Source: a virus. Taken from it: 34,724 nucleotides of DNA. The notes under the pieces were generated by a model. The model made no database searches. It was not told where the DNA came from and saw only the letters and a program-made list of their open reading frames with translations. The translations under genes and the position numbers were made by a program. Each line of letters opens with the position of its first letter. The stretch's first letter is position 1. The stretch is from IMG/VR virus record IMGVR_UViG_3300021961_000309, positions 1 through 34,724 of that record. The stretch is one strand, 5' to 3'. This document shows, piece after piece, positions 1 through 7,386 of the stretch.

Positions 1-1
1 A

Positions 2-2197
2 TTGACTGCAGGAAGTGGATTAACTGGTGGTGGAACAATAGCTTCTACAAGAACATTTAATGTTGGAGCAGGAACGGGTGTTACTGTAAACGCTAACGAT
101 GTAGCAATCGGACAGGCAGTTGCAACAAATTCAAATGTAACATTTGGTTCAGTAACTGTATCAAATGATGTTACAATCAATGGTGATTTAAATGTATTGG
201 GAGATGCAGTAGAATTACAAGTAAGTAATTTAAGAATTGAAGATAAATTAATTGAAGTTGCAAGTGGTTCCGCTAATTCAGAAGCCGCAGATGGTGCTGG
301 ATTATTAATCGGTGGAGCAAATGAAACTTTAAAATGGAATCATGGTAGTACTAATTTCCAATTTAGTGATGATTTATATGTAAGTGGTAGTATTACTTTA
401 AGTGGAAATGTAGATGGTAGAGATATTGCTTCTGATGGTTCAAAACTTGATGGTATAGAGGCAAGTGCAGATGTAACCGATACCACGAATGTAACTGCAG
501 CAGGTGCATTAATGGATTCTGAACTAACAGATTTAGATGGTGTTAAATCATTAACCGTACCAAATAGTACAACAATTTCAACATTTGGTGCAAGTTTAGT
601 AGATGATGCAAACGCATCAGCAGCAAGAACAACATTAGGAGTAGATGCAACTGGTACTGATAATAGTACTTTAAGTGGATTAACTGCAACTGCAATCGGT
701 AAAGCGATTGTAACAGGTTCAAATGCTGCAGCTGTTCGAAGTACAATTGGAGTAGATACAGCTGGAACAGATAACTCAACCAACGTAACACTTTCAGGAA
801 CACCTAATTACATCACAATTAGTGGACAAACAATCACAAGAAACACAATTGACATTGGTGATGATACAAATTTAAGTGGTGGAACTGGTATTACATTAAC
901 AGGTGATACACTATCCACTACAGATTCAGAAATTGTTCATGATAATTTAAGTGGATTTGTTGCTAACGAACACATAGACCATAGTGGAGTAACACTAACT
1001 GCTGGAAATGGATTGACTGGTGGTGGTACAATAGCCGCAAGTAGAACTTTTGCAGTTGGTGCTGGTACAGGTATTACTGTTGCAGCAGATGCTGTTTCTA
1101 CAAATGATTCTGAAATCGTTCATGATAACTTGAGTGGTTTTGTAGCAAATGAACACATTGACCATACTTCTGTAACATTGACTGCAGGAAGTGGATTAAC
1201 TGGTGGTGGTACAATTGCATCAAATAGAACATTTAATGTTGGGGCAGGAACACATATAACTGTAAACTCAAATGATGTAGCGGTTAATACAGGTACATTG
1301 ATTGCATCAATTTCTGGTTCAATTGTTACTACAGCAAATGTAACTTCAGCAGGTGCTTTGATGGATTCTGAAGTAGATGCAGATATCAAAACTTTATCAC
1401 TTCCAGCAAGTACAACAATATCCACATTTGGTAAATCTCTTGTGGATGATGCAGATGCAGGTACTGCAAGAGCAACATTAGGAGTAGATGCAGCTGGAAC
1501 AGATAACTCTACTGATGTAACACTTTCAGGAACACCAAATTATATTACAATTAGTGGACAAACAATCACAAGAAACACAATTGACATTGGTGATGATACA
1601 AATTTAGTTGCAGGTACAAACATTACATTAAGTGGTGATACATTAAATGTAGATGATGCATTCTTAAAAAATAATGCCGATGATACTACAAGTGGTACAT
1701 TAACAGCCGCAAACTTTATAACTTCAGGTAAAATAGGTGCAGCCACAAACGATGAGTATTTTGATTTCGGAACTGATGCAATGATTAAAGTTGGAATTGA
1801 TAATGTTGAAGATTTCAGATTCTCTGATGGTGGTACATTCCACGCTAGAGCTGATGTAATTGCTTATTCATCAACACCTTCTGATGAAAGATTAAAAGAT
1901 AATGTTATAACTATTGATAATGGTTTATCATTAGTGAATCAATTACGAGGTGTAACTTATGATTGGAATGTTGGTAGTAAACAAGGTACAAGAGATATTG
2001 GTGTAATTGCACAAGAAGTAGAAAAAGTATTACCTGAATTAGTAAAAGAAAATAAACTACCATTAATTACAGATTCAGATGAAACCTATAAGACTGTAGA
2101 TTACGAAAAATTAACAGCAGTATTAATTGAAGCTGTAAAAGAATTATCACAAAAAGTGGAAAACATAGAAAAGAATTGTGATTGTTTGAACAAATAG
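2..2197 (+). CDS. Tail fibre/spike with C-terminal S74 chaperone domain (5' partial)
   Basis: This is the C-terminal 731 residues of a receptor-binding or structural fibre; the frame is open to the left edge, so the true start lies outside the window. Most of it is low-complexity, Gly/Thr/Ser/Asn-rich beta-repeat sequence with recurring modules (GLTGGGTI, NYITISGQTITRNTIDIG, EIVHDNLSGFVANEHIDH), as in trimeric beta-helical phage fibres. The last ~105 residues match the intramolecular chaperone/peptidase S74 family: SDERLKDN with candidate catalytic Ser627 and Lys632, then GVIAQEVEKVLPELV, and a coiled coil at the end. In that family the chaperone directs trimer folding and then cuts itself off before the Ser. 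The gene is followed by a late-promoter-like site and tail genes. The function is well supported; which receptor it binds cannot be read. Confidence 0.9.
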   Translation: MTAGSGLTGGGTIASTRTFNVGAGTGVTVNANDVAIGQAVATNSNVTFGSVTVSNDVTINGDLNVLGDAVELQVSNLRIEDKLIEVASGSANSEAADGAGLLIGGANETLKWNHGSTNFQFSDDLYVSGSITLSGNVDGRDIASDGSKLDGIEASADVTDTTNVTAAGALMDSELTDLDGVKSLTVPNSTTISTFGASLVDDANASAARTTLGVDATGTDNSTLSGLTATAIGKAIVTGSNAAAVRSTIGVDTAGTDNSTNVTLSGTPNYITISGQTITRNTIDIGDDTNLSGGTGITLTGDTLSTTDSEIVHDNLSGFVANEHIDHSGVTLTAGNGLTGGGTIAASRTFAVGAGTGITVAADAVSTNDSEIVHDNLSGFVANEHIDHTSVTLTAGSGLTGGGTIASNRTFNVGAGTHITVNSNDVAVNTGTLIASISGSIVTTANVTSAGALMDSEVDADIKTLSLPASTTISTFGKSLVDDADAGTARATLGVDAAGTDNSTDVTLSGTPNYITISGQTITRNTIDIGDDTNLVAGTNITLSGDTLNVDDAFLKNNADDTTSGTLTAANFITSGKIGAATNDEYFDFGTDAMIKVGIDNVEDFRFSDGGTFHARADVIAYSSTPSDERLKDNVITIDNGLSLVNQLRGVTYDWNVGSKQGTRDIGVIAQEVEKVLPELVKENKLPLITDSDETYKTVDYEKLTAVLIEAVKELSQKVENIEKNCDCLNK
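785..1606 (+). repeat. Modular direct repeats inside the fibre gene
   Basis: A ~90-nt block at 785-874 recurs almost unchanged at 1517-1606, an offset of 732 nt. A second block encoding EIVHDNLSGFVANEHIDH occurs near 926 and 1108. A third, encoding LTAGSGLTGGGTI, occurs near 4, 998 and 1181. Similarity at the DNA level, not only the protein level, points to recent duplication or recombination between modules. Confidence 0.85.
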
Positions 2198-2200
2198 TTT

Positions 2201-2210
2201 TATATTTATA
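2201..2210 (+). promoter_or_regulatory. Candidate phage late promoter, TATATTTATA
   Basis: This is one of four intergenic copies of an ATATTTATWA motif (the others start at 5261, 7111 and 16451), each 25-54 nt before a start codon in or just after the tail module. It sits 30 nt after the fibre stop codon and 39 nt before the next ATG. T4-like late promoters are AT-rich -10 octamers (TATAAATA in T4); equating this motif with that role is inference. Confidence 0.4.
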
Positions 2211-2239
2211 TATAGTAATAACAAGTTATAGGAGTTATA

Positions 2240-2530
2240 ATGTCGAAAGATAAAAAAATCAAATTCACAGAAGATGAATTAACATCTCTTGCAGATTTAA
2301 GAAATACATATCAGGCAGTTCAAAATGATTTTGGAGTTTTAAAGTTAAGAAGAATTTCTTTAGAACAACAATTAAATCAACTTGATGAAGCTGAATCTCA
2401 AGTAGAATTGAAATACATCGATACTCAGAAATTTGAACAAGATTTGGTAAAAACTTTAAATGAAAAATATGGTTCAGGTAATCTCGATGCCGAAACAGGA
2501 GTTTTTACACCAATAAACGAAGAAAAGTAA
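2240..2530 (+). CDS. Small acidic coiled-coil protein in the tail module
   Basis: The product is 96 residues with no recognised family. Residues ~10-75 are helical and heptad-like, rich in Leu, Glu and Gln (RRISLEQQLNQLDEAESQ), so a coiled coil is likely. The tail (GNLDAETGVFTPINEEK) looks extended. The start is set by the SD sequence AGGAG, 7 nt before ATG. It lies between the fibre and sheath genes and shares their orientation, which suggests a small virion or assembly protein. It has no signal peptide or membrane segment. A function cannot be given. Confidence 0.8.
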   Translation: MSKDKKIKFTEDELTSLADLRNTYQAVQNDFGVLKLRRISLEQQLNQLDEAESQVELKYIDTQKFEQDLVKTLNEKYGSGNLDAETGVFTPINEEK

Positions 2531-2542
2531 AAAAAATTACCC

Positions 2543-2566
2543 ACTTCAATTGATTTTGAGGTTTTT
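2543..2566 (+). terminator. Weak Rho-independent terminator candidate
   Basis: ACTTCAA (2543-2549) can pair with TTGAGGT (2556-2562, one G-U) across a 6-nt loop, followed by a short T run to 2566. The stem is AT-rich and only 7 bp, so it may be partial. It lies directly after the 96-residue gene and before the sheath promoter region. Confidence 0.35.
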
Positions 2567-2587
2567 AAATGATACTTATTAACCGAG

Positions 2588-2608
2588 TATATCGTTCCGA
2601 TATATAAT
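2588..2608 (+). promoter_or_regulatory. Inverted repeat overlapping a TATAAT box before the sheath gene
   Basis: TATATCG-TTC-CGATATA (2588-2604) is a perfect 7-bp inverted repeat. Its right arm runs into TATAAT at 2603-2608, 39 nt before the sheath ATG. No TTGACA-like -35 is visible. It may be a regulated promoter or a 5' hairpin; the role is inference. Confidence 0.4.
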
Positions 2609-2646
2609 AATTGAATGTAATTTAATTACACAATAGGAGAATAACT

Positions 2647-4989
2647 ATGGCTGAAAGAATAGTAAGTCCAGGTGTATTTACACGAGAAAAGGATTTATCA
2701 TTTCTACCACAAGGTATTGCTGAAATTGGAGCAGCTATTATTGGACCAACAGAAAAAGGTCCAGCTTTTGTTCCAACTCAGATAACAAGCTTTTCACAAT
2801 TTGAAAATGTCTTTGGTAGTGTTGATACTCGTTTCTATGTACCTTACACTGTACAAGAATATATTAAAAACGCACCTACGGTTACCGTAGTTCGTGTTTT
2901 AGGTTTGGGTGGATATCAGTCAAGTACTTTAAGATTTGAAGTCTCACAATCAAATGGTGATTATAGAACTGTTGCAGTTTTAAAACCATCAAGAAACGCA
3001 CCATCATTCGATATTGGCGGACCAGCATCCGCTTCTGTTGATGCAAGTGCAGATTGGGCAAATACAGTTTTAACTGTAGGAGCAAATAGTGCAGTATCAG
3101 TATCTTTTGATACAGGTTCTGCAAACTATATTGCTAAAATCTATGGTACAGACCCACAAACCACAAACCACGATGTTTATGTTTATAAACAATTTAAATA
3201 TACAACATCAACTTCTGGATACACTTCTACAAACGATATAAGAGTTGTAAGTGCTTCTACATCAACTGGTGAAGATTTCACACATGATTATGCAGTAGCA
3301 ACAACACCTTACATCGTATCACAATTAAGTGGTGGAAGTAGAAAGAATTTGTTTAAAGTAAATACTCGTTCACATGGTACAAATGTAAACGATGATTTCA
3401 AAGTTGCTATAGCAGATATAACTGCAGCTGGTGATGTACCAGGTAGTGATTATGGTTCATTTACTTTAAGAGTGTTGAATAATAATCCTGGTGAAAACAA
3501 CGATGGTGAAGTTCTTGAAGAATTTCCAAATCTGAACTTTGACCCAGATTCAATAAATTTTGCACCAAGAGCAATCGGTGATAGATATGTAACAATAGAT
3601 TCAAATGGAAAATTAACCTACAATGGTGATTGGCCAAATCAATCTGTTCATGTTTATCTAAGTGATTACGAAACACAACTTGAGGGTATTGATGAATCAT
3701 TAGTACCACATGGTTTTGCAGCAGCAAGTAATCCAGTTCTTGGTACTACAACAATCCCAAGTGGTTCATTTAAAACATCACAAACCAATACAAATGGTTC
3801 TTTTGACCAAAATGTATATTATGGTTGGGATTTTGGAAATACTGATAACCAACAGTATTTAGCACCATTACCAGCAAGTGCTGGAAGTGGAAACAACGCA
3901 GCATTCTCACTTGAGAATATGAATGGACATGCCGATGCAAGTACAATAGGAGCTGATACATACTCAGATGATTCTGAAGCTATCACTCTTGCACTATCTG
4001 CAAAAGCACAAAGAAAATTCGTTGTTCCTTTCCAAGGCGGTTTTGATGGAGATAATCCAACAACACTAAAAGCAACTGGTAATAGTATTACAAGTACAAA
4101 CACACAAGGTTTTGATTGTAGTGGAGCACTAAAAAGTGGTTCGATTGCTTACAAACGAGCAATTAATGCAGTTTCAAATCCTGATGAGTTTGATATTAAC
4201 CTATTAGTAACACCTGGTATTATCCATGAATATCATAGTTCAGTATCACAACACGGAATTAGTAAAGTAGAATCTCGTGCAGATGCATTCTATGTAATGG
4301 ATGGTTCAAGATGGGGTAGAAGTGTAACAAATGCAATTGCAGATGTTAAAACACTTGATACCAACTACGCTGGTGTTTACTATCCCTGGGTTAAGATATT
4401 AGATACTGTTAAAAATAAACCAATGTGGGTTCCACCATCAGTTGTGTTACCTGGAGTGATTAGTTTCACAGACCAAGTAGCTCATGAGTGGTTCGCACCA
4501 GCTGGATTAAACAGAGGTGGTTTATCCTCAGTATTAGAAGCAAAAACAAGATTAACTCATACAGAAAGAGATGACTTGTATGAAAACAGAGTTAATCCGA
4601 TTGCTTCATTCCCAGGTCAAGGTGTTGTAGTGTTTGGACAAAAAACATTACAAGGAAAACCATCTGCTCTTGATAGAATCAATGTAAGAAGACTGTTAAT
4701 TAGACTTCGTAAATTCATTGCAAGTTCTTCAAGATACTTGGTATTCGAACAAAATACAGCAGCAACAAGAAACAGATTCTTAGGAATAGTAAATCCATTC
4801 TTAGAATCAGTTCAAGCTAATAGTGGTTTGAGTGCGTTTAAAGTTGTGATGGACGATTCAAACAACACACCAGATGTTGTTGATAGAAATCAGTTAGTAG
4901 GACAGATATTTATCCAACCTACAAGAACTGCTGAGTTCATCGTATTAGACTTCGTAATACAACCGACAGGAGCAGCATTTCCTGAATAA
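2647..4989 (+). CDS. Contractile tail sheath protein (gp18-like)
   Basis: This is the sheath subunit that polymerises around the tail tube and contracts during DNA injection. The N-terminus (MAERIVSPGVFTREKD, then AAIIGPTEKGPAFVPT and FENVFGS) is the typical myoviral sheath start. The C-terminal third carries the conserved core (GVYYPWVKI, WVPPSVVLPGVI, NPIASFPGQGVVVFGQKTL, INVRRLLIRLRKFI, NRFLGIVNPFLESVQ) and ends in the usual short beta tail. At 780 residues it is longer than T4 gp18 (659 as recalled); the extra length is in the variable middle, probably a surface domain. The start has SD AGGAG 8 nt upstream. It is followed by a strong terminator and then the tube gene. Confidence 0.96.
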   Translation: MAERIVSPGVFTREKDLSFLPQGIAEIGAAIIGPTEKGPAFVPTQITSFSQFENVFGSVDTRFYVPYTVQEYIKNAPTVTVVRVLGLGGYQSSTLRFEVSQSNGDYRTVAVLKPSRNAPSFDIGGPASASVDASADWANTVLTVGANSAVSVSFDTGSANYIAKIYGTDPQTTNHDVYVYKQFKYTTSTSGYTSTNDIRVVSASTSTGEDFTHDYAVATTPYIVSQLSGGSRKNLFKVNTRSHGTNVNDDFKVAIADITAAGDVPGSDYGSFTLRVLNNNPGENNDGEVLEEFPNLNFDPDSINFAPRAIGDRYVTIDSNGKLTYNGDWPNQSVHVYLSDYETQLEGIDESLVPHGFAAASNPVLGTTTIPSGSFKTSQTNTNGSFDQNVYYGWDFGNTDNQQYLAPLPASAGSGNNAAFSLENMNGHADASTIGADTYSDDSEAITLALSAKAQRKFVVPFQGGFDGDNPTTLKATGNSITSTNTQGFDCSGALKSGSIAYKRAINAVSNPDEFDINLLVTPGIIHEYHSSVSQHGISKVESRADAFYVMDGSRWGRSVTNAIADVKTLDTNYAGVYYPWVKILDTVKNKPMWVPPSVVLPGVISFTDQVAHEWFAPAGLNRGGLSSVLEAKTRLTHTERDDLYENRVNPIASFPGQGVVVFGQKTLQGKPSALDRINVRRLLIRLRKFIASSSRYLVFEQNTAATRNRFLGIVNPFLESVQANSGLSAFKVVMDDSNNTPDVVDRNQLVGQIFIQPTRTAEFIVLDFVIQPTGAAFPE

Positions 4990-5017
4990 GTTTAATTTAT
5001 AAATTAACTTATAAAAG

Positions 5018-5050
5018 AAAAGCCCCATTCTTTCGAGTGGGGCTTTTTTT
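5018..5050 (+). terminator. Strong Rho-independent terminator after the sheath gene
   Basis: AAAGCCCCA (5019-5027) pairs with TGGGGCTTT (5038-5046). Pairing continues inwards through ATTC/GAGT to a UUUC tetraloop, followed by a T run to 5050. It is GC-rich in an AT-rich genome and lies 29 nt after the sheath stop. Confidence 0.93.
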
Positions 5051-5190
5051 ATTTAAATTAGGTTCCAAATGGATTACGATATTAACACCTAACTATGACT
5101 GAAATTAAAACATTTACATCACTTCCTTTCACTTTCTTTATACTTAAATATAACGATAAAAATACATACAAGTCAAGTCTTTTTTAAAAA

Positions 5191-5212
5191 ACTTCTAAAA
5201 AACTTCTAAGAA
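5191..5212 (+). promoter_or_regulatory. Paired ACTTCTAA repeats, candidate operator
   Basis: ACTTCTAA occurs at 5191 and again at 5202, 11 nt apart, one helical turn. The second copy contains TTCTAAGAA, an inverted repeat of TTCT around one base. The same element occurs twice, 22 nt apart, before the ribonucleotide reductase gene (29957 and 29979). Shared sequence with helical phasing suggests a DNA-binding protein, but this is inference. Confidence 0.4.
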
Positions 5213-5260
5213 CTATATCAAAATACTTATTGCATCAATATCATTTTTTTTACAAACTTG

Positions 5261-5270
5261 ATATTTATTA
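5261..5270 (+). promoter_or_regulatory. Candidate late promoter, ATATTTATTA
   Basis: This copy has the form GATATTTATTA, identical over 11 nt to the one at 7110-7120. It lies 54 nt before the tube ATG and downstream of the sheath terminator, where a new promoter would be needed. Confidence 0.42.
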
Positions 5271-5314
5271 ATGTATTAAAGAATAACGGCAAACAAAACT
5301 TTAGGAGAAATAAA

Positions 5315-5806
5315 ATGGCCGACATATTATCAACAGACGAAATATTTTTTACACCGTTTGAACCAAAAACGAAAAATCGTTTCGTTATGTATATCGATGG
5401 TATTCCATCATATTTCGTTAAAACCGCGAATAGACCAAATATTACATTTGAAGAAATAGAATTAAATCACATCAATGTTAAAAGATACCTAAAAGGTAAA
5501 GGTGTTTGGGAAACATTAGAAATCACATTATACGACCCAATCGTTCCAAGTGGAGCACAAGCAGTTATGGAGTGGGTAAGATTACACCATGAATCAGTAA
5601 CAGGTCGTGATGGATATGCTGATTTTTATAAGAAAGATATTACTTTCAATATGTTAGGACCAGTTGGTGATAAAGTTGAGGAATGGGTATTGAAAGGTGC
5701 TTTCATTCAATCAGCTAACTTCAATGATTTAGATTTTGCTAATGGTACAGATGTGGCAGATATTACTCTAACACTTCGTTACGATTACGCAATACTTTCT
5801 TACTAA
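5315..5806 (+). CDS. Tail tube protein (gp19-like)
   Basis: This 163-residue protein forms the hexameric rings of the inner tail tube. The N-terminus (DIFF-like stretch, then PKTKNRFVMYIDGIPSYFVK) and the core (FEEIELNHINVKRYLKG, WETLEITLYDPI, SGAQAVMEWVRLHHESVTG) are characteristic of the T4 gp19 family, whose members are ~160-165 residues. The ATG at 5315 is preceded by SD AGGAGA 6 nt upstream and gives the normal family length; the frame extends upstream to a TTG without an SD. It sits directly before the chaperone-like pair and the tape measure gene, the usual tail order. Confidence 0.95.
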   Translation: MADILSTDEIFFTPFEPKTKNRFVMYIDGIPSYFVKTANRPNITFEEIELNHINVKRYLKGKGVWETLEITLYDPIVPSGAQAVMEWVRLHHESVTGRDGYADFYKKDITFNMLGPVGDKVEEWVLKGAFIQSANFNDLDFANGTDVADITLTLRYDYAILSY

Positions 5807-5821
5807 GAGTTTAACAATAAC

Positions 5822-5845
5822 CGGTTCGTAGAACCGATTCGGAGG
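5822..5845 (+). promoter_or_regulatory. Hairpin at the ribosome-binding site of the two-TM gene
   Basis: CGGTTC (5822-5827) pairs with GAACCG (5831-5836) over a GTA loop. An alternative pairing CCGA/TCGG (5834-5842) would reach into the GGAGG SD sequence at 5841-5845. The two folds exclude each other, so the SD could be open or partly masked. Both are short. Confidence 0.3.
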
Positions 5846-5849
5846 GCAT

Positions 5850-6077
5850 ATGAAAATGTGGGAAATATTCAAAGATAATAATGATTATAACGAGAAATCA
5901 ATAATTGGTTTCGGTGCGTTTACAGTAATGGTTTTGTTTGCGATGGCAGATGTTGTAACAGGTATCATGGGTAAAGATTTAGTTATCAATGATGTAGTAT
6001 ACAATTCATTCCTATTCACTACATTAGGTAGTTTTGGAATTGCAGGAGCAGAAAAAGTATTAGGAAATAAAAAATAA
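5850..6077 (+). CDS. Small membrane protein with two TM helices, holin candidate
   Basis: The product is 75 residues. A charged N-terminus (~18 residues) is followed by a hydrophobic segment at ~19-40 (IIGFGAFTVMVLFAMADVVT), a short polar loop, a second segment at ~51-67 (YNSFLFTTLGSFGIAGA) and a basic tail (GNKK). Size, two helices and basic C-terminus fit small holins, which make lethal lesions in the inner membrane at lysis, but many phage membrane proteins look like this and no endolysin gene is nearby. The SD GGAGG lies 4 nt before the ATG. It is located between the tube gene and the chaperone-like genes. Confidence 0.75.
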   Translation: MKMWEIFKDNNDYNEKSIIGFGAFTVMVLFAMADVVTGIMGKDLVINDVVYNSFLFTTLGSFGIAGAEKVLGNKK

Positions 6078-6149
6078 ATTAGATTTTTCTAAAGTTATAA
6101 CATAGTTATATACATATGGTTTTAATTACATTTCACAGGAGAAAACAAA

Positions 6150-6926
6150 ATGGCTGAAAATCAGTACGCGTTTCCTACCGAAGAACTATCCTTACCTTCA
6201 AAAGGTTTATTATATTCAGAAGATAGTCCATTAAGTAGTGGAACAATAGAAGTTAAATACATGACAGCAAGAGAAGAAGATATTCTTTCTTCAGCAAATT
6301 TAATCGAAAAGGGCACAGTAATTGATAAGTTACTTGAAAGTGTCATTGCAAATCCTAAAGTTAAATTAGATGATTTGTTGATTGGAGATAAAAATGCTCT
6401 TATGTTAGGTACAAGAGTGTTGGGTTATGGTAAAGATTATACCGTAACATTAGAAGACCCTGATACTTCATTAGAAGTGGAACACACTTTTGATTTAACT
6501 TCACTAAAAACAAAAAAAATCGATGAAAAACTTTTCAAAGATGGTAAAAATGAATTTGAATTTACATTACCTACTTCTAAAAGAGTAATCACATTCAAAT
6601 TACTTACTCATCAAGATGAAAGAAAAATCGATGAAGAGTTAAAAGCTACAGCTAAATTAACTCAAGTTACAGGTGTTTCAAACGAATTAACCACAAGGTT
6701 AAAACACCAAATCATTTCAGTTGATGGTGAAACCGATAGAAAAGTAGTGAACGAATTTGTTCAAAATCAGTTTCTTGCAAGAGATTCAAAGGAGTTTAGA
6801 AAGTTTTACACAGATATAAGTCCTGATATCATCTTCAAAACTGATTATACAAGCCAAATAGGAGAGTCCCACACGGTTAATGTACCGATTGGGATACGAT
6901 TTTTTTGGCCCGAATCCGAAGTATAA
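6150..6926 (+). CDS. gp26-like baseplate/tail assembly protein, probable upstream half of a chaperone pair
   Basis: At 258 residues, the N-terminus (FPTEELSLPSKGLLYSEDSP, then GTIEVKYMTAREEDILSS, LIEKGTVIDKLLES) resembles the T4 baseplate-hub family gp26 as found in many marine T4-like phages. Family knowledge: T4 gp26 is needed for hub assembly but is not clearly part of the finished baseplate. The gene sits between the tube and tape measure genes, where tail assembly chaperones (lambda G/GT type) normally lie. Its 3' end, reading RFFWPESEV, overlaps by 47 nt an ORF in another frame and contains a run of seven Ts. I infer that it works as a tape-measure chaperone, alone or as a frameshifted fusion. 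The SD is AGGAG. Confidence 0.85.
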   Translation: MAENQYAFPTEELSLPSKGLLYSEDSPLSSGTIEVKYMTAREEDILSSANLIEKGTVIDKLLESVIANPKVKLDDLLIGDKNALMLGTRVLGYGKDYTVTLEDPDTSLEVEHTFDLTSLKTKKIDEKLFKDGKNEFEFTLPTSKRVITFKLLTHQDERKIDEELKATAKLTQVTGVSNELTTRLKHQIISVDGETDRKVVNEFVQNQFLARDSKEFRKFYTDISPDIIFKTDYTSQIGESHTVNVPIGIRFFWPESEV

Positions 6927-7095
6927 AGAAGTAGTTCACGACGAAATCTTTTCATTAATCAATTACGGAAATAGTTTCACTTTTTCCGATGTCTACACTA
7001 TGCCTGTTATGATGAGAAGATATTATCTCGATAAATTAGTCAAAGTTAAAAAACAAGAACAAGAAGCTCAAAAGAAAGCTATGCAAAACAGATAA
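6880..7095 (+). CDS. Short overlapping ORF, probably made as a frameshift extension of the gp26-like protein
   Basis: The product is 71 residues if started at the ATG at 6880, but the nearest SD-like sequence (AGGAG at 6860-6864) is 15 nt away, which is poor. The first ~12 residues only re-read the end of the upstream gene. The part that looks like real protein begins at about KYKEVVHDEIFSLINYG and continues with FSDVYTMPVMMRRYYLDKL and a Lys/Gln/Glu-rich helix. Slippage by +1 or -2 on the T7 run would join RFF directly to GPNPKYKEVV, giving a ~314-residue fusion, the organisation of tail assembly chaperones. Similar short ORFs in T4-like phages are annotated as gp51-like, by recollection only. 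Confidence 0.75.
   Translation: MYRLGYDFFGPNPKYKEVVHDEIFSLINYGNSFTFSDVYTMPVMMRRYYLDKLVKVKKQEQEAQKKAMQNR
6900..6906 (+). promoter_or_regulatory. Candidate programmed frameshift site, T7 run
   Basis: Upstream codons read CGA TTT TTT TGG CCC. A Phe tRNA on the second TTT can re-pair with TTT after moving +1 or -2, and both moves enter the frame of the downstream ORF. The stop of the 0 frame follows only 18 nt later (6924-6926). A -1 shift would not give the downstream frame. This is sequence-based inference. Confidence 0.5.
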
Positions 7096-7110
7096 AATCT
7101 TTGATATGTG

Positions 7111-7120
7111 ATATTTATTA
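7111..7120 (+). promoter_or_regulatory. Candidate late promoter, ATATTTATTA
   Basis: GATATTTATTA is repeated exactly from 5260-5270. It lies 41 nt before the ATG of the 58-residue gene and upstream of the tape measure gene. Confidence 0.42.
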
Positions 7121-7151
7121 TTGATTTATAATATTCAAAATCGGAGTAAAT

Positions 7152-7328
7152 ATGTCTAAGAAAAAAATAACTATGGAAGGCTTTATTGATAATGTTCTTC
7201 GTAGGTGGAAAAAATCAGTAAATAAAAATTTTGATGATAAAATGGAAGATTTATTGAAAAATGGAACACCTGCTCAACAAAAACATGCTGTCAAAGCCCT
7301 AAATGCTTTAGAAAAGGCATTTAAATAA
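7152..7328 (+). CDS. Small basic helical protein, unknown
   Basis: The product is 58 residues, running from MSKKKITMEGFIDNVLRRWK to LNALEKAFK. It is Lys-rich, predicted helical, and has no cysteine pairs or membrane segment. The start is supported by SD CGGAG 6 nt upstream and a late-promoter-like motif. It precedes the tape measure gene, so a small tail-assembly role is possible, but no family is recognised. The coding signal rests on the clear SD, the full open frame and tight packing. Confidence 0.7.
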   Translation: MSKKKITMEGFIDNVLRRWKKSVNKNFDDKMEDLLKNGTPAQQKHAVKALNALEKAFK

Positions 7329-7386
7329 TTTTTTCTTTTTAATTGTTACATCCACATTTCATAAATTTATTTAAAGTAGAGAAGGC

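Larger units (their letters stand above)
5051..5314 (+). other. Intergenic control region between sheath and tube genes
   Basis: No gene is seen between the sheath stop (4989) and the tube start (5315). After the terminator there is a loose inverted repeat TTAGGT/ACCTAA (5058-5063 and 5087-5092), a direct repeat AAGTCAAGTC, poly-T and poly-A runs, a pair of ACTTCTAA repeats (5191-5212), an ATATTTATTA motif and the tube SD sequence. An upstream TTG in the tube frame at 5258 has no SD and is not taken as the start. Confidence 0.7.

Noticed and set aside
340-783. Long minus-strand frames opposite the fibre, sheath and other genes
   Set aside because: They follow the codon repeats of the real genes, have no SD signals and no recognisable products; shadows of the + strand.
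5258-5314. Longer tail tube protein starting at a TTG
   Set aside because: The extension covers the late-promoter-like motif and SD region, lacks its own SD and exceeds the family length.
6079-6092. TTAGA/TCTAA hairpin after the two-TM gene as a terminator
   Set aside because: The stem is only 5 bp of mostly A-T pairs and no T run follows it.
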